Shown: piece after piece, positions 1 through 6,815 of the stretch
Position numbering within the stretch: the first letter of the stretch is position 1
Layout of the letters: each line of letters starts with the position of its first letter
Assembly (NCBI GenBank): GCA_947499275.1
Contig: CANMNM010000063.1
Span: 1 to 7,265 of the forward strand
Length of the DNA: 7,265 nt
Direction of reading: 5' to 3'
Source: Actinomycetota bacterium
GTDB taxonomy: Bacteria; Actinomycetota; Actinomycetes; S36-B12
Notes under the pieces: model-generated
Databases searched by the model: none
What the model saw: only the letters and a program-made list of their open reading frames with translations
Told to the model about the DNA's origin: nothing
Program-made: the position numbers and the translations under genes

Positions 1-1311
1 TCCCCGGTGTGCAATAACCGTTGATTTTATGATGCTCATTCCAAGACCAAAGCCGCCGGTTTCGGTCGAGCGCGAGTCATCGAGTCGAGCAAAGCGGTCA
101 AAAATCCGTTCCCGCATGTTTTCTGGGATGCCTGGACCCGAGTCGTCGATAACCAACTCGGCAACTGAATCGCCCTCGCTCATAATTTGGTGCACAAGCA
201 CGGTCACGGGAGAACCCTCTGGTGTGTATCGAATGATGTTCTGCGTGATATTCGCGAGCACTTGCTCCCAACCGTCCGGATCCCCTGTCACGGTGACCGA
301 CTCGATTGACGACTCAATCGGTCGTGGTGAGATTGCAATCAGGTCATCAAAATACGTGGACACAATCATGTCCAGCGGTACTGCGTCCTGTGTTGATTGA
401 GGGCCACCGCGTCGGTCAAGTTCCAATAAACTAGTAACGAGGCGCTCAAGGCGTTTGGCTTCGGAGTCGATTCGCTCAAATGCGCGGCGCTCTGATTCGG
501 TCGCGTTGGATTGCGCCAAGAGAATTTCTCCATAGCCGCGGATTACGGTCAGCGGGGTTCGAATTTCATGTGATGCATCAGAAACGAAACTACGTAAAGC
601 CTGTTCAGACTCCTGAGTTCTCAGAATTGATTCCCGGAGACCCTGAAGCATCATGTTGAGTGCATCTGCGAGATCCCCGAGCTCTGTTCCCGGTGTGGCA
701 TTGGGTACCAACATTGCTGTGTTTCCGAGTGAAATTTCACCCGCCGCCGCGATCATGGAGTCAACCGGCTTGAAAAAACGACGGACGATAAGCCAAGAAA
801 TCACCGCTCCCAAGAGGGTGACCCCGAAAACGTAGGCAATGATGGACACCAAAATCTGGCGCATGGTGTTGGAGTAATCCTCAAGTTGGGTAACCGCAAC
901 AACCTGCACATCGCGCCCACCGGGGCGGGCAACCAGCCGAAATTGCTTCCCGGAGGTCGGGTCAATAAATGTGAGGGTTTGATCGGGACCGATCTCGATT
1001 TCAGATACTGGCAGCGTTGGGAATGGCTCAGGTGAGTCCCTTGTTCCGGCGGGACGCAGGACACTCACTTCGCCGTTGTCCAAAACCTTTCCAATGGCAA
1101 TCGAGTTGTAGAAGTTGGACGAGTCCCGACCTCGCGGGGCCTGACGTTCCACTGCTCGTCTCGGGTTGTCTCCCAGTGCGTTTTGCAGACTCGCGTCGAT
1201 AGCATCGATTTGTGCTCGAGAAATGCTGATGTAACTGGCTACCCCAATAGTTGAGGAGGCTATCGCGATAAGTAGCGCGGTAACTAATGTGATCCGCCAC
1301 TTGAGGTTCAT
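1..1311 (-). CDS. Sensor histidine kinase (TrcS/TcrY-like), C-terminal end missing
   Basis: Membrane sensor kinase that would phosphorylate the regulator encoded just upstream. 437 codons are visible and the frame is still open at position 1, so only the last residues are lost. Membrane segments lie at about residues 7-28 and 153-176, flanking an extracytoplasmic domain of about 120 residues. A HAMP-like linker follows (177-230), then the dimerisation helix with the H-box SHEIRTPL, phospho-acceptor His248 at bases 568-570. The ATPase domain shows the N-box (Asn354, Asn358), G1 box DDSGPGIP (389-396), F-box IFDRF (403-407) and G2 box GGFGLGMSI (419-427), so the enzyme looks intact. The ATG overlaps the regulator's TGA as ATGA, which indicates translational coupling. 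The extracytoplasmic domain matches no ligand-binding family I recognise, so the stimulus is unknown; the TrcS/TcrY resemblance is to general architecture only. Confidence 0.95.
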   Translation of the reverse strand, partial: MNLKWRITLVTALLIAIASSTIGVASYISISRAQIDAIDASLQNALGDNPRRAVERQAPRGRDSSNFYNSIAIGKVLDNGEVSVLRPAGTRDSPEPFPTLPVSEIEIGPDQTLTFIDPTSGKQFRLVARPGGRDVQVVAVTQLEDYSNTMRQILVSIIAYVFGVTLLGAVISWLIVRRFFKPVDSMIAAAGEISLGNTAMLVPNATPGTELGDLADALNMMLQGLRESILRTQESEQALRSFVSDASHEIRTPLTVIRGYGEILLAQSNATESERRAFERIDSEAKRLERLVTSLLELDRRGGPQSTQDAVPLDMIVSTYFDDLIAISPRPIESSIESVTVTGDPDGWEQVLANITQNIIRYTPEGSPVTVLVHQIMSEGDSVAELVIDDSGPGIPENMRERIFDRFARLDDSRSTETGGFGLGMSIIKSTVIAHRG

Positions 1312-1994
1312 TTGGTAACTCGCCCGGTGAATTGATAACCCACACCACGCACAGTGCGTAAGGGAAACGCATCTCCCAGTTTCTTGCGCAGATAGGAGAC
1401 ATATGTTTCAACAACATTTGGGTCAGCGTAATTGTCCAATCCCCAAACCTCGGTGAGGAGGAAATCTTTGCTCAGTACCCGGGTTGGATTCTGCATAAAT
1501 GTTTCAAGTAATCGAAACTCCGTTGGTGAAAGATCGATGGTGACTTCGTCGACCGACACATAATGTTGATCAAGGTTGATCATGATAGCGCCTGCGACTA
1601 TGACAGATTCATTTTTGACCTGGGGCTGTGATCGTCGCAGAATCGCGTTGACCCGTAGCGTCAGCTCTTCTATTCCAAAAGGCTTGCGCACAAAATCATC
1701 AGCGCCTAGTTGGAATGCACGCTTCGTATCTTCGCGGTCAAGTCGCGCGGTGAGAACTATTACGGGAGTTCTGGAACCCTGATCGTTCATTCGTTCCAAT
1801 ACTTCATAGCCATCCATGGTGGGCATATTGATGTCGAGAATCATGAGGTCAATCTGATTGTCGCGGAGTTTTGAGAGCGCTTCCATGCCATGCGCGGCAG
1901 TAATGCTACTGAGGCCGACCAGGTTCAGGGCATCGGAAATCAGATCACGAACGCCAGGTTCATCATCGACTACCAAAATGAGTGAGGATCCCAC
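1308..1994 (-). CDS. OmpR/PhoB-family response regulator
   Basis: DNA-binding regulator of 228 aa, the usual length for this family. The receiver domain (about 5-120) has the acidic pair Asp10-Asp11, phospho-acceptor Asp54 in LILDINMP, Thr82 and Lys104 (RKPF), all the residues needed for phosphorylation. The C-terminal winged helix (about 130-224) shows LSPTEFRLLE, a recognition helix around VVETYVSYLRKKL, and the wing TVRGVGYQF. The start is GTG at 1992-1994, preceded by GGAGAAGA at 2001-2008, a good ribosome site; no alternative start fits better. It is followed without a gap by its kinase. OmpR-type regulators normally bind direct repeats with about 11-bp period; such repeats lie at 2782-2815, upstream of the neighbouring secreted-protein gene. 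The specific regulon cannot be told from sequence. Confidence 0.96.
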   Translation of the reverse strand: MGSSLILVVDDEPGVRDLISDALNLVGLSSITAAHGMEALSKLRDNQIDLMILDINMPTMDGYEVLERMNDQGSRTPVIVLTARLDREDTKRAFQLGADDFVRKPFGIEELTLRVNAILRRSQPQVKNESVIVAGAIMINLDQHYVSVDEVTIDLSPTEFRLLETFMQNPTRVLSKDFLLTEVWGLDNYADPNVVETYVSYLRKKLGDAFPLRTVRGVGYQFTGRVTK

Positions 1995-2000
1995 GATAAA

Positions 2001-2008
2001 TCTTCTCC
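2001..2008 (-). promoter_or_regulatory. Ribosome binding site fixing the GTG start of the response regulator
   Basis: On the minus strand this reads GGAGAAGA, with GGAG 10 nt upstream of the GTG. It supports GTG as the true initiation codon of the regulator. Confidence 0.6.
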
Positions 2009-2050
2009 TTGATTGTGACTGGCACCTCTGTGCTTACTTTTTCATACGCA

Positions 2051-2085
2051 AGTGCGGAGTGAACGCATTGCGCCCACTCCGCACT
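2051..2085 (-). terminator. 11-bp perfect inverted repeat, likely terminator or attenuator
   Basis: AGTGCGGAGTG (2051-2061) and CACTCCGCACT (2075-2085) are perfect complements around a 13-nt loop, and the loop holds a further CGC-ATT-GCG mini-stem (2064-2072). The hairpin begins 15 nt after the stop codon of the secreted repeat protein and ends about 56 nt before the regulator start. On the minus strand no run of T follows, only TGCGTATGAAAAAG, so it is not a classical intrinsic terminator. Terminators without a U-tract have been described in actinobacteria. It could equally be a partial attenuator that lowers expression of the two-component genes relative to the secreted protein, or a dyad bound by a protein. 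Confidence 0.5.
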
Positions 2086-2100
2086 CTACCGTTGGTGAAA

Positions 2101-2673
2101 TTAGGCTTGGCTGCTTACAGCTGGTGCCATTGACGTACCTTGTGCGGCACCTCGACCTTGGCCACGCGCGCCTGCCTCTGCCTTGCTTGCCTTGCTTGCC
2201 TTGCTTGCCTTGATCGCATCGGCTTGCGCCTGAGTGATCGTTGAATTCGCAACGAGCTTGCTCAGCACAGCATCACGCTGGGCATCGCGATTCTCGGTCT
2301 TGTTTGCCTGCTTTGCAGCACGGAGTGCTTGGGCTTGTTCCATGGTGAAGGTTCCGTCAGCAATGAGAGCACGCATTGCTCCACGATCTCCCTCGGCTGC
2401 TTTGAGTGCATCAGCTTGGGTTTGCGTGATGGTGCCGGCGGTAACAAGCGCGGCGAGTTCTGCATCCTTCTTAGCCTCGTGGGCTGCGCGCATTGCATCA
2501 CTCACAGCGGTTGCCTGAGCCTGGGTCAACGTTCCGTTGGTGACGAGGGAACTTGGTAGTCCGCCACCATGGTTGGAGCTGTGGGCCTGCGCAACGCCGG
2601 TTGAGCCGATCAAAAGAGCAACCGCGCTTGCTCCGAGTGCTATGCCTGTCATTAGCTTCTTCTTGTTATTCAT
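2101..2673 (-). CDS. Secreted protein with four GTxTQxQADA helical repeats, function unknown
   Basis: 190-aa exported protein. A Sec signal peptide is clear: MNNKKK, a hydrophobic core at 8-26, and likely cleavage after AQA (residue 30), giving a mature protein of about 160 aa that starts HSSNHGGG. The mature part has four copies of a unit resembling LVxxGTxTQxQAxAlxxA, at about 43-63, 76-93, 103-120 and 140-157, separated by charged Ala/Lys/Glu linkers; each unit looks like a short helical hairpin. The fourth runs into KASKASKASKAE and a Gly/Arg/Gln-rich, probably disordered tail. I chose the ATG at 2671-2673 because the signal peptide begins there and AAAGG lies 7 nt upstream; a longer frame to 2781 has neither. 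Similar GTITQAQAD units occur in DUF2680-like secreted proteins, but I do not claim homology. Its position before the two-component genes suggests it may be their target or an accessory sensor. Confidence 0.85.
   Translation of the reverse strand: MNNKKKLMTGIALGASAVALLIGSTGVAQAHSSNHGGGLPSSLVTNGTLTQAQATAVSDAMRAAHEAKKDAELAALVTAGTITQTQADALKAAEGDRGAMRALIADGTFTMEQAQALRAAKQANKTENRDAQRDAVLSKLVANSTITQAQADAIKASKASKASKAEAGARGQGRGAAQGTSMAPAVSSQA
2180..2212 (-). repeat. In-frame 9-bp tandem repeat coding Lys-Ala-Ser
   Basis: Three perfect copies of gccttgctt (2180-2206) and a partial fourth (2207-2212) encode KAS repeats in the tail of the secreted protein. Because the unit is 9 bp, copy-number change by slippage would lengthen or shorten the tail without breaking the frame. 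Confidence 0.85.
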
Positions 2674-2691
2674 GTGATTTCCTTTGGTTTG

Positions 2692-2708
2692 ATCTGATTT
2701 ACTCAGAT
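2692..2708 (-). promoter_or_regulatory. Small stem-loop just upstream of the ribosome site of the secreted-protein gene
   Basis: ATCTGA and TCAGAT form a perfect 6-bp stem around a 5-nt loop, 6 nt upstream of the AAAGG ribosome site (2681-2685). It is AT-rich and therefore weak; it might help mRNA stability or be a protein-binding dyad, or be chance. Confidence 0.25.
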
Positions 2709-2781
2709 TGTGGTTGTTGGGGTGTTCGGTTGGTGCTGACCTAAGATTGCGCCACAAAGTTGGGATTTCGCTGGGCTGCAC

Positions 2782-2815
2782 CTGTGAGAATGCTGTGAAT
2801 AATTCCGTGAGAGAA
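2782..2815. promoter_or_regulatory. Three direct repeats with 11-12 bp period, candidate OmpR-type operator
   Basis: On the plus strand CTGTGAGAATG (2782-2792), CTGTGAATAATT (2793-2804) and CCGTGAGAGAA (2805-2815) follow each other head to tail; the minus strand reads TCACAG, TCACAG, TCACGG. The first two cores are identical and exactly 11 bp apart. OmpR/PhoB-family regulators bind such half-sites as tandem dimers. The site lies about 110-140 bp before the secreted-protein start and about 60-95 bp before the exporter start, so it could serve either divergent promoter. I see no convincing -10/-35 pair for either gene. Binding by the adjacent regulator is inference. Confidence 0.45.
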
Positions 2816-2874
2816 TAAGGCTCTTGGCCGGCGCTCTAGCCCGACCCCAAATTGAAATTAGAAGTTGAGGAACC

Positions 2875-4086
2875 GTGTCTACGCTGTGGCAAACCCGCCA
2901 CTTTAAGAAACTGATTATTTCCCGGGCTGTCAGCAATATTGGCAACGGGATCATGCCGATTGCCCTGGCATTCGGTGTGCTCCACCTGCCCGGAACAACA
3001 CCCGTTTCACTCAGCATCGTTCTTGCGGCTCAAGCCGTGCCACTCGTGCTCTTTCTCCCCATTGGTGGAGTATTTGCTGACAAGTTGGGTCGCGCTAGCG
3101 TCATCGCTGTAACCGATTTAATTATGGCCATTTCCGTCATGAGCATGGCGGTGCTGTTTTTAACCGGCAACGCCACCGTGCTGCTGCTCTCTCTCCTCGG
3201 TGTGATCAATGGATGCCTTTCGGCGTTTTGGTACCCGGCCATGAGCGCTTTGACACCAGATGTCGTCCCAGATGAACACCTGCAGCCGGCGAACGGGTTT
3301 ATTGCCATGTCCCAGAATGGTGGGCTGATTGCGGGAAGCGCTCTCGGCGGAATACTTGTTGCCACTGCTGGTTCCGGTGTTGCGATCGCAATTGACGCGC
3401 TCTCCTTTGCCCTTGCGGGTCTCTTGGTATTTAGTTTCCGGAATGTGTCATCACCGTCTAAATCTGAGACGGGAATGGTCGACGATCTCGCACATGGCTG
3501 GAGCGTGTTCACCAGTTACCGGTGGATTGTGGTGATCGTTGGTGCCTTCTCCCTGATCGTGATGGTCTGGCGCGGATCTGAAGAGGTTATGGGTCCGGTG
3601 CTATCACTCGAGATTTATGGTGGCGCTGCTGGCTGGTCTGTCGTGTTAGCTTCTCAAGCAGTGGGTTTATTGGTGGGCGCTTTCCTTGGCACTCGCATTG
3701 ACCCTAAGCGACCTCTAGTTTTTGGCATGGTGGTTATCGTGTCGATGCCCGTGTGGATGGTCGCACTCGCCTTGCAATCTCCACTATTCGTCATTGCCAT
3801 TACTGCATTTTTCGTGGGAATCGCCCTTGACGTGTTTTACGTTGTCTGGATTACAGCGATCCAACGTAAGGTCCCCAGAGAATCCCTCTCTCGCGTCATG
3901 TCCTATGACGCTTTTGGTTCGCTGCTGTTCGGCCCACTCGGGCTGATCGTTGCCGGCCCACTTATCGCAGGCGCCGGTCCAACTATTGCTTTTGGCGTTT
4001 TTGCCGCGATAGCAGCCGCCGCCATCATTGGGGCGCTCATGTTTCGATCCGTGCGTTCACTCACCAACTCGGTGGAAGCACCCTGA
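2875..4086 (+). CDS. Major facilitator superfamily exporter (MFS_3/EntS-like)
   Basis: 403-aa inner-membrane transporter with about 12 predicted membrane segments in two halves (roughly 13-188 and 216-391) joined by a polar loop (189-212). The loop 2-3 signature GGVFADKLGRA (64-74) is the classical MFS motif A. VPDEHLQPANGF (131-142), DALSF (174-178) and the RKVPRESLSRVMS stretch (331-343) are typical of proton-driven exporters related to EntS and macrolide efflux proteins. The substrate cannot be inferred. The start is GTG at 2875-2877; GAGG at 2867-2870 is only 4 nt away, a rather short spacing, but no earlier in-frame start is better. It is the only plus-strand gene, diverges from the secreted-protein gene across 201 bp, and ends 5 bp from the stop of the convergent metal permease. 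Confidence 0.92.
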   Translation: MSTLWQTRHFKKLIISRAVSNIGNGIMPIALAFGVLHLPGTTPVSLSIVLAAQAVPLVLFLPIGGVFADKLGRASVIAVTDLIMAISVMSMAVLFLTGNATVLLLSLLGVINGCLSAFWYPAMSALTPDVVPDEHLQPANGFIAMSQNGGLIAGSALGGILVATAGSGVAIAIDALSFALAGLLVFSFRNVSSPSKSETGMVDDLAHGWSVFTSYRWIVVIVGAFSLIVMVWRGSEEVMGPVLSLEIYGGAAGWSVVLASQAVGLLVGAFLGTRIDPKRPLVFGMVVIVSMPVWMVALALQSPLFVIAITAFFVGIALDVFYVVWITAIQRKVPRESLSRVMSYDAFGSLLFGPLGLIVAGPLIAGAGPTIAFGVFAAIAAAAIIGALMFRSVRSLTNSVEAP

Positions 4087-4091
4087 ATGAT

Positions 4092-4973
4092 TTAGCGAGT
4101 GATAACGGGCGCAAGCCCGGTGTTCTCAACGTGTGAATCCAAGCCTGCAGATCGCCGTAACCCACGACCACCGGTGGAGGCTAGTACGACTATGAACAGT
4201 GCCGCGCCAACCAGAACGATCATGGTTCCTGAGGGGACATCGGCGTAGTAACTGGCATACATACCGACTAATCCACACAGCGTTCCAATCAAAGTGCTGT
4301 AGGCCAACATGCGGCCAAATGAGTCGGTCAACATCCGTGCGATAACCGCAGGGATCACGAGCATCGCTGCAACTAATGTGACACCGATGACCGTCAATGT
4401 CGCCAGAATCGCCAATGACAGCACCACCATCAATGCTGCCTCGATGCGGCCAACATTGACTCCCGACACGGCGGCCACGTCAGGGTCGAAAGTACTAAAG
4501 AGCAATGCGCGGTAACGCAGCGTGACGAATGCGACAGTAAGAATTGACACGGCAACGAGGCCAACGATCTGCCCGGTTGATATCCCGAGGATGCTGCCGA
4601 ATAGTGCATTTTCAAATGACGGCCCGCTGGTCCCGAACTTGGCAAACAGCGCCACTCCGAGTGCAAATGACGCGATCGTTATCACGCCAATAGCCGCGTC
4701 CGCACCTACCCGGCTGCGCTTTGTTACGGTCGTGATGGCAAGCGCTGATGCAATCCCCCAAAGCCCCGCACCGATTGCATAAAACTGCGCCGCAAACAAT
4801 TGCATTGCCGCGAAACCACCGAAAATCGAATGCGACAGTCCGTGACCGATATAACTCATGCCGCGCAACACGATGTAAACGCCAATGAGACCGAGTAGAG
4901 CTCCAGAAAGGCTGGCTACCAACAGTCCTTTTTGAAAGAAGGCGTAACTCAATGGCTCTAGGAGGGTTTCCAT
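4092..4973 (-). CDS. Zn/Mn ABC importer permease (ZnuB/MntB family)
   Basis: Integral membrane subunit of the ABC-3 family through which the metal crosses the membrane; 293 aa, normal for the family, with about 8 hydrophobic segments. Family landmarks are VLRGMSYIGHGLSHSIFGG (about 35-53), VGADAAIGVI (89-98), ALFGSILG (123-130), FDPDVAAVSGV (162-172) and LVAAMLVIPAVIARML (200-215, the cytoplasmic coupling region). The ATG at 4971-4973 is separated from the ATPase TGA by one base, and GGAGAAAAG inside the ATPase end can serve as ribosome site; a longer frame to 5063 only reads through the ATPase gene and is rejected. The last 25 residues are polar and probably cytoplasmic. It is the last gene of the operon. 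Zinc versus manganese cannot be decided from the permease. Confidence 0.93.
   Translation of the reverse strand: METLLEPLSYAFFQKGLLVASLSGALLGLIGVYIVLRGMSYIGHGLSHSIFGGFAAMQLFAAQFYAIGAGLWGIASALAITTVTKRSRVGADAAIGVITIASFALGVALFAKFGTSGPSFENALFGSILGISTGQIVGLVAVSILTVAFVTLRYRALLFSTFDPDVAAVSGVNVGRIEAALMVVLSLAILATLTVIGVTLVAAMLVIPAVIARMLTDSFGRMLAYSTLIGTLCGLVGMYASYYADVPSGTMIVLVGAALFIVVLASTGGRGLRRSAGLDSHVENTGLAPVITR
4106..4119. terminator. GC-rich hairpin with GCAA loop at the convergent gene ends
   Basis: CGGGC-GCAA-GCCCG is a perfect 5-bp stem with a GNRA-type tetraloop (as read on the plus strand), inside the last codons of the permease gene and 20 nt past the exporter stop. No T-run follows on either strand. 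With only 5 bp between the two stops, any terminator must lie within coding sequence; this is the best candidate I see, and it is weak. Confidence 0.25.
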
Positions 4974-4974
4974 G

Positions 4975-5760
4975 TCAGATCTTTTCTCCAGGGGTGAAAG
5001 GTGTTGGTGCTTCATCAACGACCAAGCGCACACCCAGATGCTCGAGCACGTCCATGCGAGCACCGAATGTTCGTTCCAACACCTCTGGGGTCATTACTTC
5101 ACTCGGGGTTCCCTCTCCCACGATTCGGTGGTTAACGCACACCAGGTGCGGCAGGTGAGTGGCCATTCCGTTGAGATCATGGGTGGTGAGAACGATGGCC
5201 ACACCGTCCTCATGCAGGTCAGCCAATAGGTGCAAAATGTCGTGACGCGTCGAGATGTCAACACCGCTGGTTGGTTCATCGAGTAACAAAACTTGAGGCT
5301 GTCGAAGGAGAGCGCGCGCTAAGAACATCCGTTGTTGTTGGCCGCCAGAAAGTTCGCGAATGTGACGCTCCCCCAGGTTTCCGATACCTAATCGGTCGAG
5401 AACGGCGGACACACTTGCTTTCTCCGATGCACTAGCCCAAGGCCTGAGCCGCCCGGACTTGCGTGACATCAGGACACACTCGAATACGGTGATGGGGAAA
5501 TTCCAACTCACTGTTTCCAACTGCGGAACATAGGCAACCCGCAGATCAGGTGCGCGCCAAACGGTGCCTGCTACTGGCGCCAAAGTTTGAAGCAATAACC
5601 GCAACAATGTTGTTTTGCCGGCACCCGATGGACCGACAATGCCGGTGAACTGATCCTCATGGACGTGGAATGACACGTCTTCGAGCACCAAGTGGTGGTC
5701 ATAACTTGCATTGACACCGTCAAGCCTGATCAGTTCGGGTCCAACTCCAGTGCCGGTCAT
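4975..5760 (-). CDS. Zn/Mn ABC importer ATP-binding protein (ZnuC/MntA family)
   Basis: Cytoplasmic ATPase that powers the metal importer; 261 aa, usual size. All catalytic elements are present: Walker A GPSGAGKT (43-50), Q-loop Gln80 in YVPQ, signature LSGGQQQR (137-144), Walker B VLLLDEP (157-163) with Glu162, D-loop SGVD (165-168) and switch His194 in TTHD. The segment VSWNFPITVFECVLMSR (85-101), just after the Q-loop, is characteristic of metal-chelate importers of this family. The ATG at 5758-5760 comes 13 nt after the binding-protein stop; GGGG directly before it is poorly placed for a ribosome site, so translation may depend on coupling. An extension to 5847 would run into the binding-protein gene in another frame and is not supported. 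The 3' end abuts the permease start. Confidence 0.94.
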   Translation of the reverse strand: MTGTGVGPELIRLDGVNASYDHHLVLEDVSFHVHEDQFTGIVGPSGAGKTTLLRLLLQTLAPVAGTVWRAPDLRVAYVPQLETVSWNFPITVFECVLMSRKSGRLRPWASASEKASVSAVLDRLGIGNLGERHIRELSGGQQQRMFLARALLRQPQVLLLDEPTSGVDISTRHDILHLLADLHEDGVAIVLTTHDLNGMATHLPHLVCVNHRIVGEGTPSEVMTPEVLERTFGARMDVLEHLGVRLVVDEAPTPFTPGEKI

Positions 5761-5773
5761 CCCCGTGACTTTA

Positions 5774-6781
5774 TCACTGTGGGTATACAGCGCTGTTTGA
5801 ACTATTCGGTGCCAGCACGATGGCATCGAGTTGAGTTGGTGTTCCACCCAGGCCTGAAACCATTGTGCGGTAGTTGTATTTCATCAGCCCTAACCATGAG
5901 TGTTCGGCATCACCCGGCGCGCCCGGTAGGTCGTCATCGCGCAGTGAATCTTCATAGCGAGCACCGGTTGCGCTGCCGACCTCTTCAAGGACGGCTGATG
6001 GGAAAACTTCGGAGCCAAAAATAGTGGTGACATTTTCAGCCTTGACTTGATCAATGAGTCTGGCCACTTCAGAGGGTGAGGGGTCAGCAAAGTCGTTGGG
6101 TTGAAGGGCGCCGATAACCGTCCAGCCATAGTTTTTCGCAAAGTAGGCGTACGCGTCGTGGTAGGTCAGCAGTTTCAAGTTGCCGGCAGGGACACTCTGC
6201 TGGTCGGCTGCAACAGCCTCGCCAAGTTCGGTGGCCTGCTGCTCAAAAGTGGTGAAATTGGCGGCGTAATCAGAAGCGCAATCCGGGTCGAGCTCACTGA
6301 GTTGGTCGCGAATCACCCCGGCGTATTTGATTGCATAACTAGGGTCAGTCCACAAATGTGGATTGGGCTTGCCTTCCTCTTTCGGGAAGGAAAAGTCGTA
6401 GATGTAGTCGGCCTCAGGGAGCACCAGTGTCCCGATCTCAACTATTTGAGTGGAGTCTTTTTTATTGGTCTGGGCCATGTCAATTGTTGGATCCTCAAGT
6501 TTGAGGCCATTCACCAGGATCAGATCCGCATTGCTGAGTAACTCGGCAACGGCAGGGGAAGGCTCAAACGTGTGGCTATTTGTCCCCTCGGGCACGATCC
6601 CCTCGATCCGAGCGCAGTCCCCGGCGATTGAAGCGGCTATTGAGGTGATTGGGGAGACTGTTGTGGCGATCAGGGGGCGGGTGTCACTCTCACCGCCTGA
6701 ATCGGTGCCCGAGCCTGATGAACAGGCTGCTAAGGAAAGCATGAGGGCCGCGGCAAGGATTCCAGATCTGGTTGATTTCAT
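5774..6781 (-). CDS. Metal-binding lipoprotein of the Zn/Mn ABC importer (ZnuA/TroA family)
   Basis: Extracytoplasmic binding protein that delivers the metal to the permease; 335 aa from this start. The N-terminus is a lipoprotein signal with lipobox LAAC and Cys20, followed by a Ser/Gly linker. The four ligands expected of cluster A-I proteins are visible: His70 (EGTNSHTFEPSP), His142 (NPHLWTDP), His208 (TYHDAYAYF) and Asp278 (RYEDSL). A third His rather than Glu is as in ZnuA and TroA, unlike the Mn-specific PsaA/MntC type. The His-rich loop of many zinc proteins is absent: the 110-140 region is acidic instead. An ATG at 6785-6787 would add two residues; I prefer the one at 6779-6781 because a -10 like TAAGAT ends 6 nt before it, as in leaderless actinobacterial transcripts, and no ribosome site is seen. 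First gene of the three-gene importer operon. Confidence 0.93.
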   Translation of the reverse strand: MKSTRSGILAAALMLSLAACSSGSGTDSGGESDTRPLIATTVSPITSIAASIAGDCARIEGIVPEGTNSHTFEPSPAVAELLSNADLILVNGLKLEDPTIDMAQTNKKDSTQIVEIGTLVLPEADYIYDFSFPKEEGKPNPHLWTDPSYAIKYAGVIRDQLSELDPDCASDYAANFTTFEQQATELGEAVAADQQSVPAGNLKLLTYHDAYAYFAKNYGWTVIGALQPNDFADPSPSEVARLIDQVKAENVTTIFGSEVFPSAVLEEVGSATGARYEDSLRDDDLPGAPGDAEHSWLGLMKYNYRTMVSGLGGTPTQLDAIVLAPNSSNSAVYPQ

Positions 6782-6787
6782 GGTCAT

Positions 6788-6815
6788 ATCTTATTACAAA
6801 TGTTTGTTGTTGCAA
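6788..6815 (-). promoter_or_regulatory. Candidate promoter of the metal importer operon
   Basis: On the minus strand TTGCAA (6810-6815) as -35 and TAAGAT (6788-6793) as -10 are separated by 16 nt. The expected start of transcription then falls at or next to the A of the ATG at 6781, giving a leaderless mRNA, which fits the absence of a ribosome site. TAATAA at 6791-6796 is an alternative -10 with worse spacing. Confidence 0.45.

Noticed and set aside
29..400. Plus-strand open frame of 123 codons at the left edge
   Set aside because: Antisense to the kinase ATPase domain, whose motifs are intact on the minus strand.
2180..2212. CRISPR-like or mobile-element repeat
   Set aside because: Units are contiguous 9-mers within a coding frame, without spacers or flanking element genes.
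2674..2781. Longer N-terminus for the secreted protein starting at 2781
   Set aside because: It adds 36 residues in front of a complete signal peptide; the internal ATG has a good ribosome site, and the extra stretch reads through the leader stem-loop.
3030..3512. Minus-strand open frame of 160 codons
   Set aside because: Antisense shadow of the exporter; low-complexity Ser/Ala/Pro composition and no motif.
4974..5063. Longer permease start at 5063
   Set aside because: The added residues overlap the ATPase coding region in another frame and are not family-like.
5761..5847. Longer ATPase start at 5847
   Set aside because: The extra 29 residues overlap the end of the binding-protein gene in another frame and precede the normal ATPase N-terminus.
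6101..6541. Plus-strand open frame of 146 codons
   Set aside because: It lies entirely antisense to the well-supported metal-binding lipoprotein and its translation shows no family motifs.
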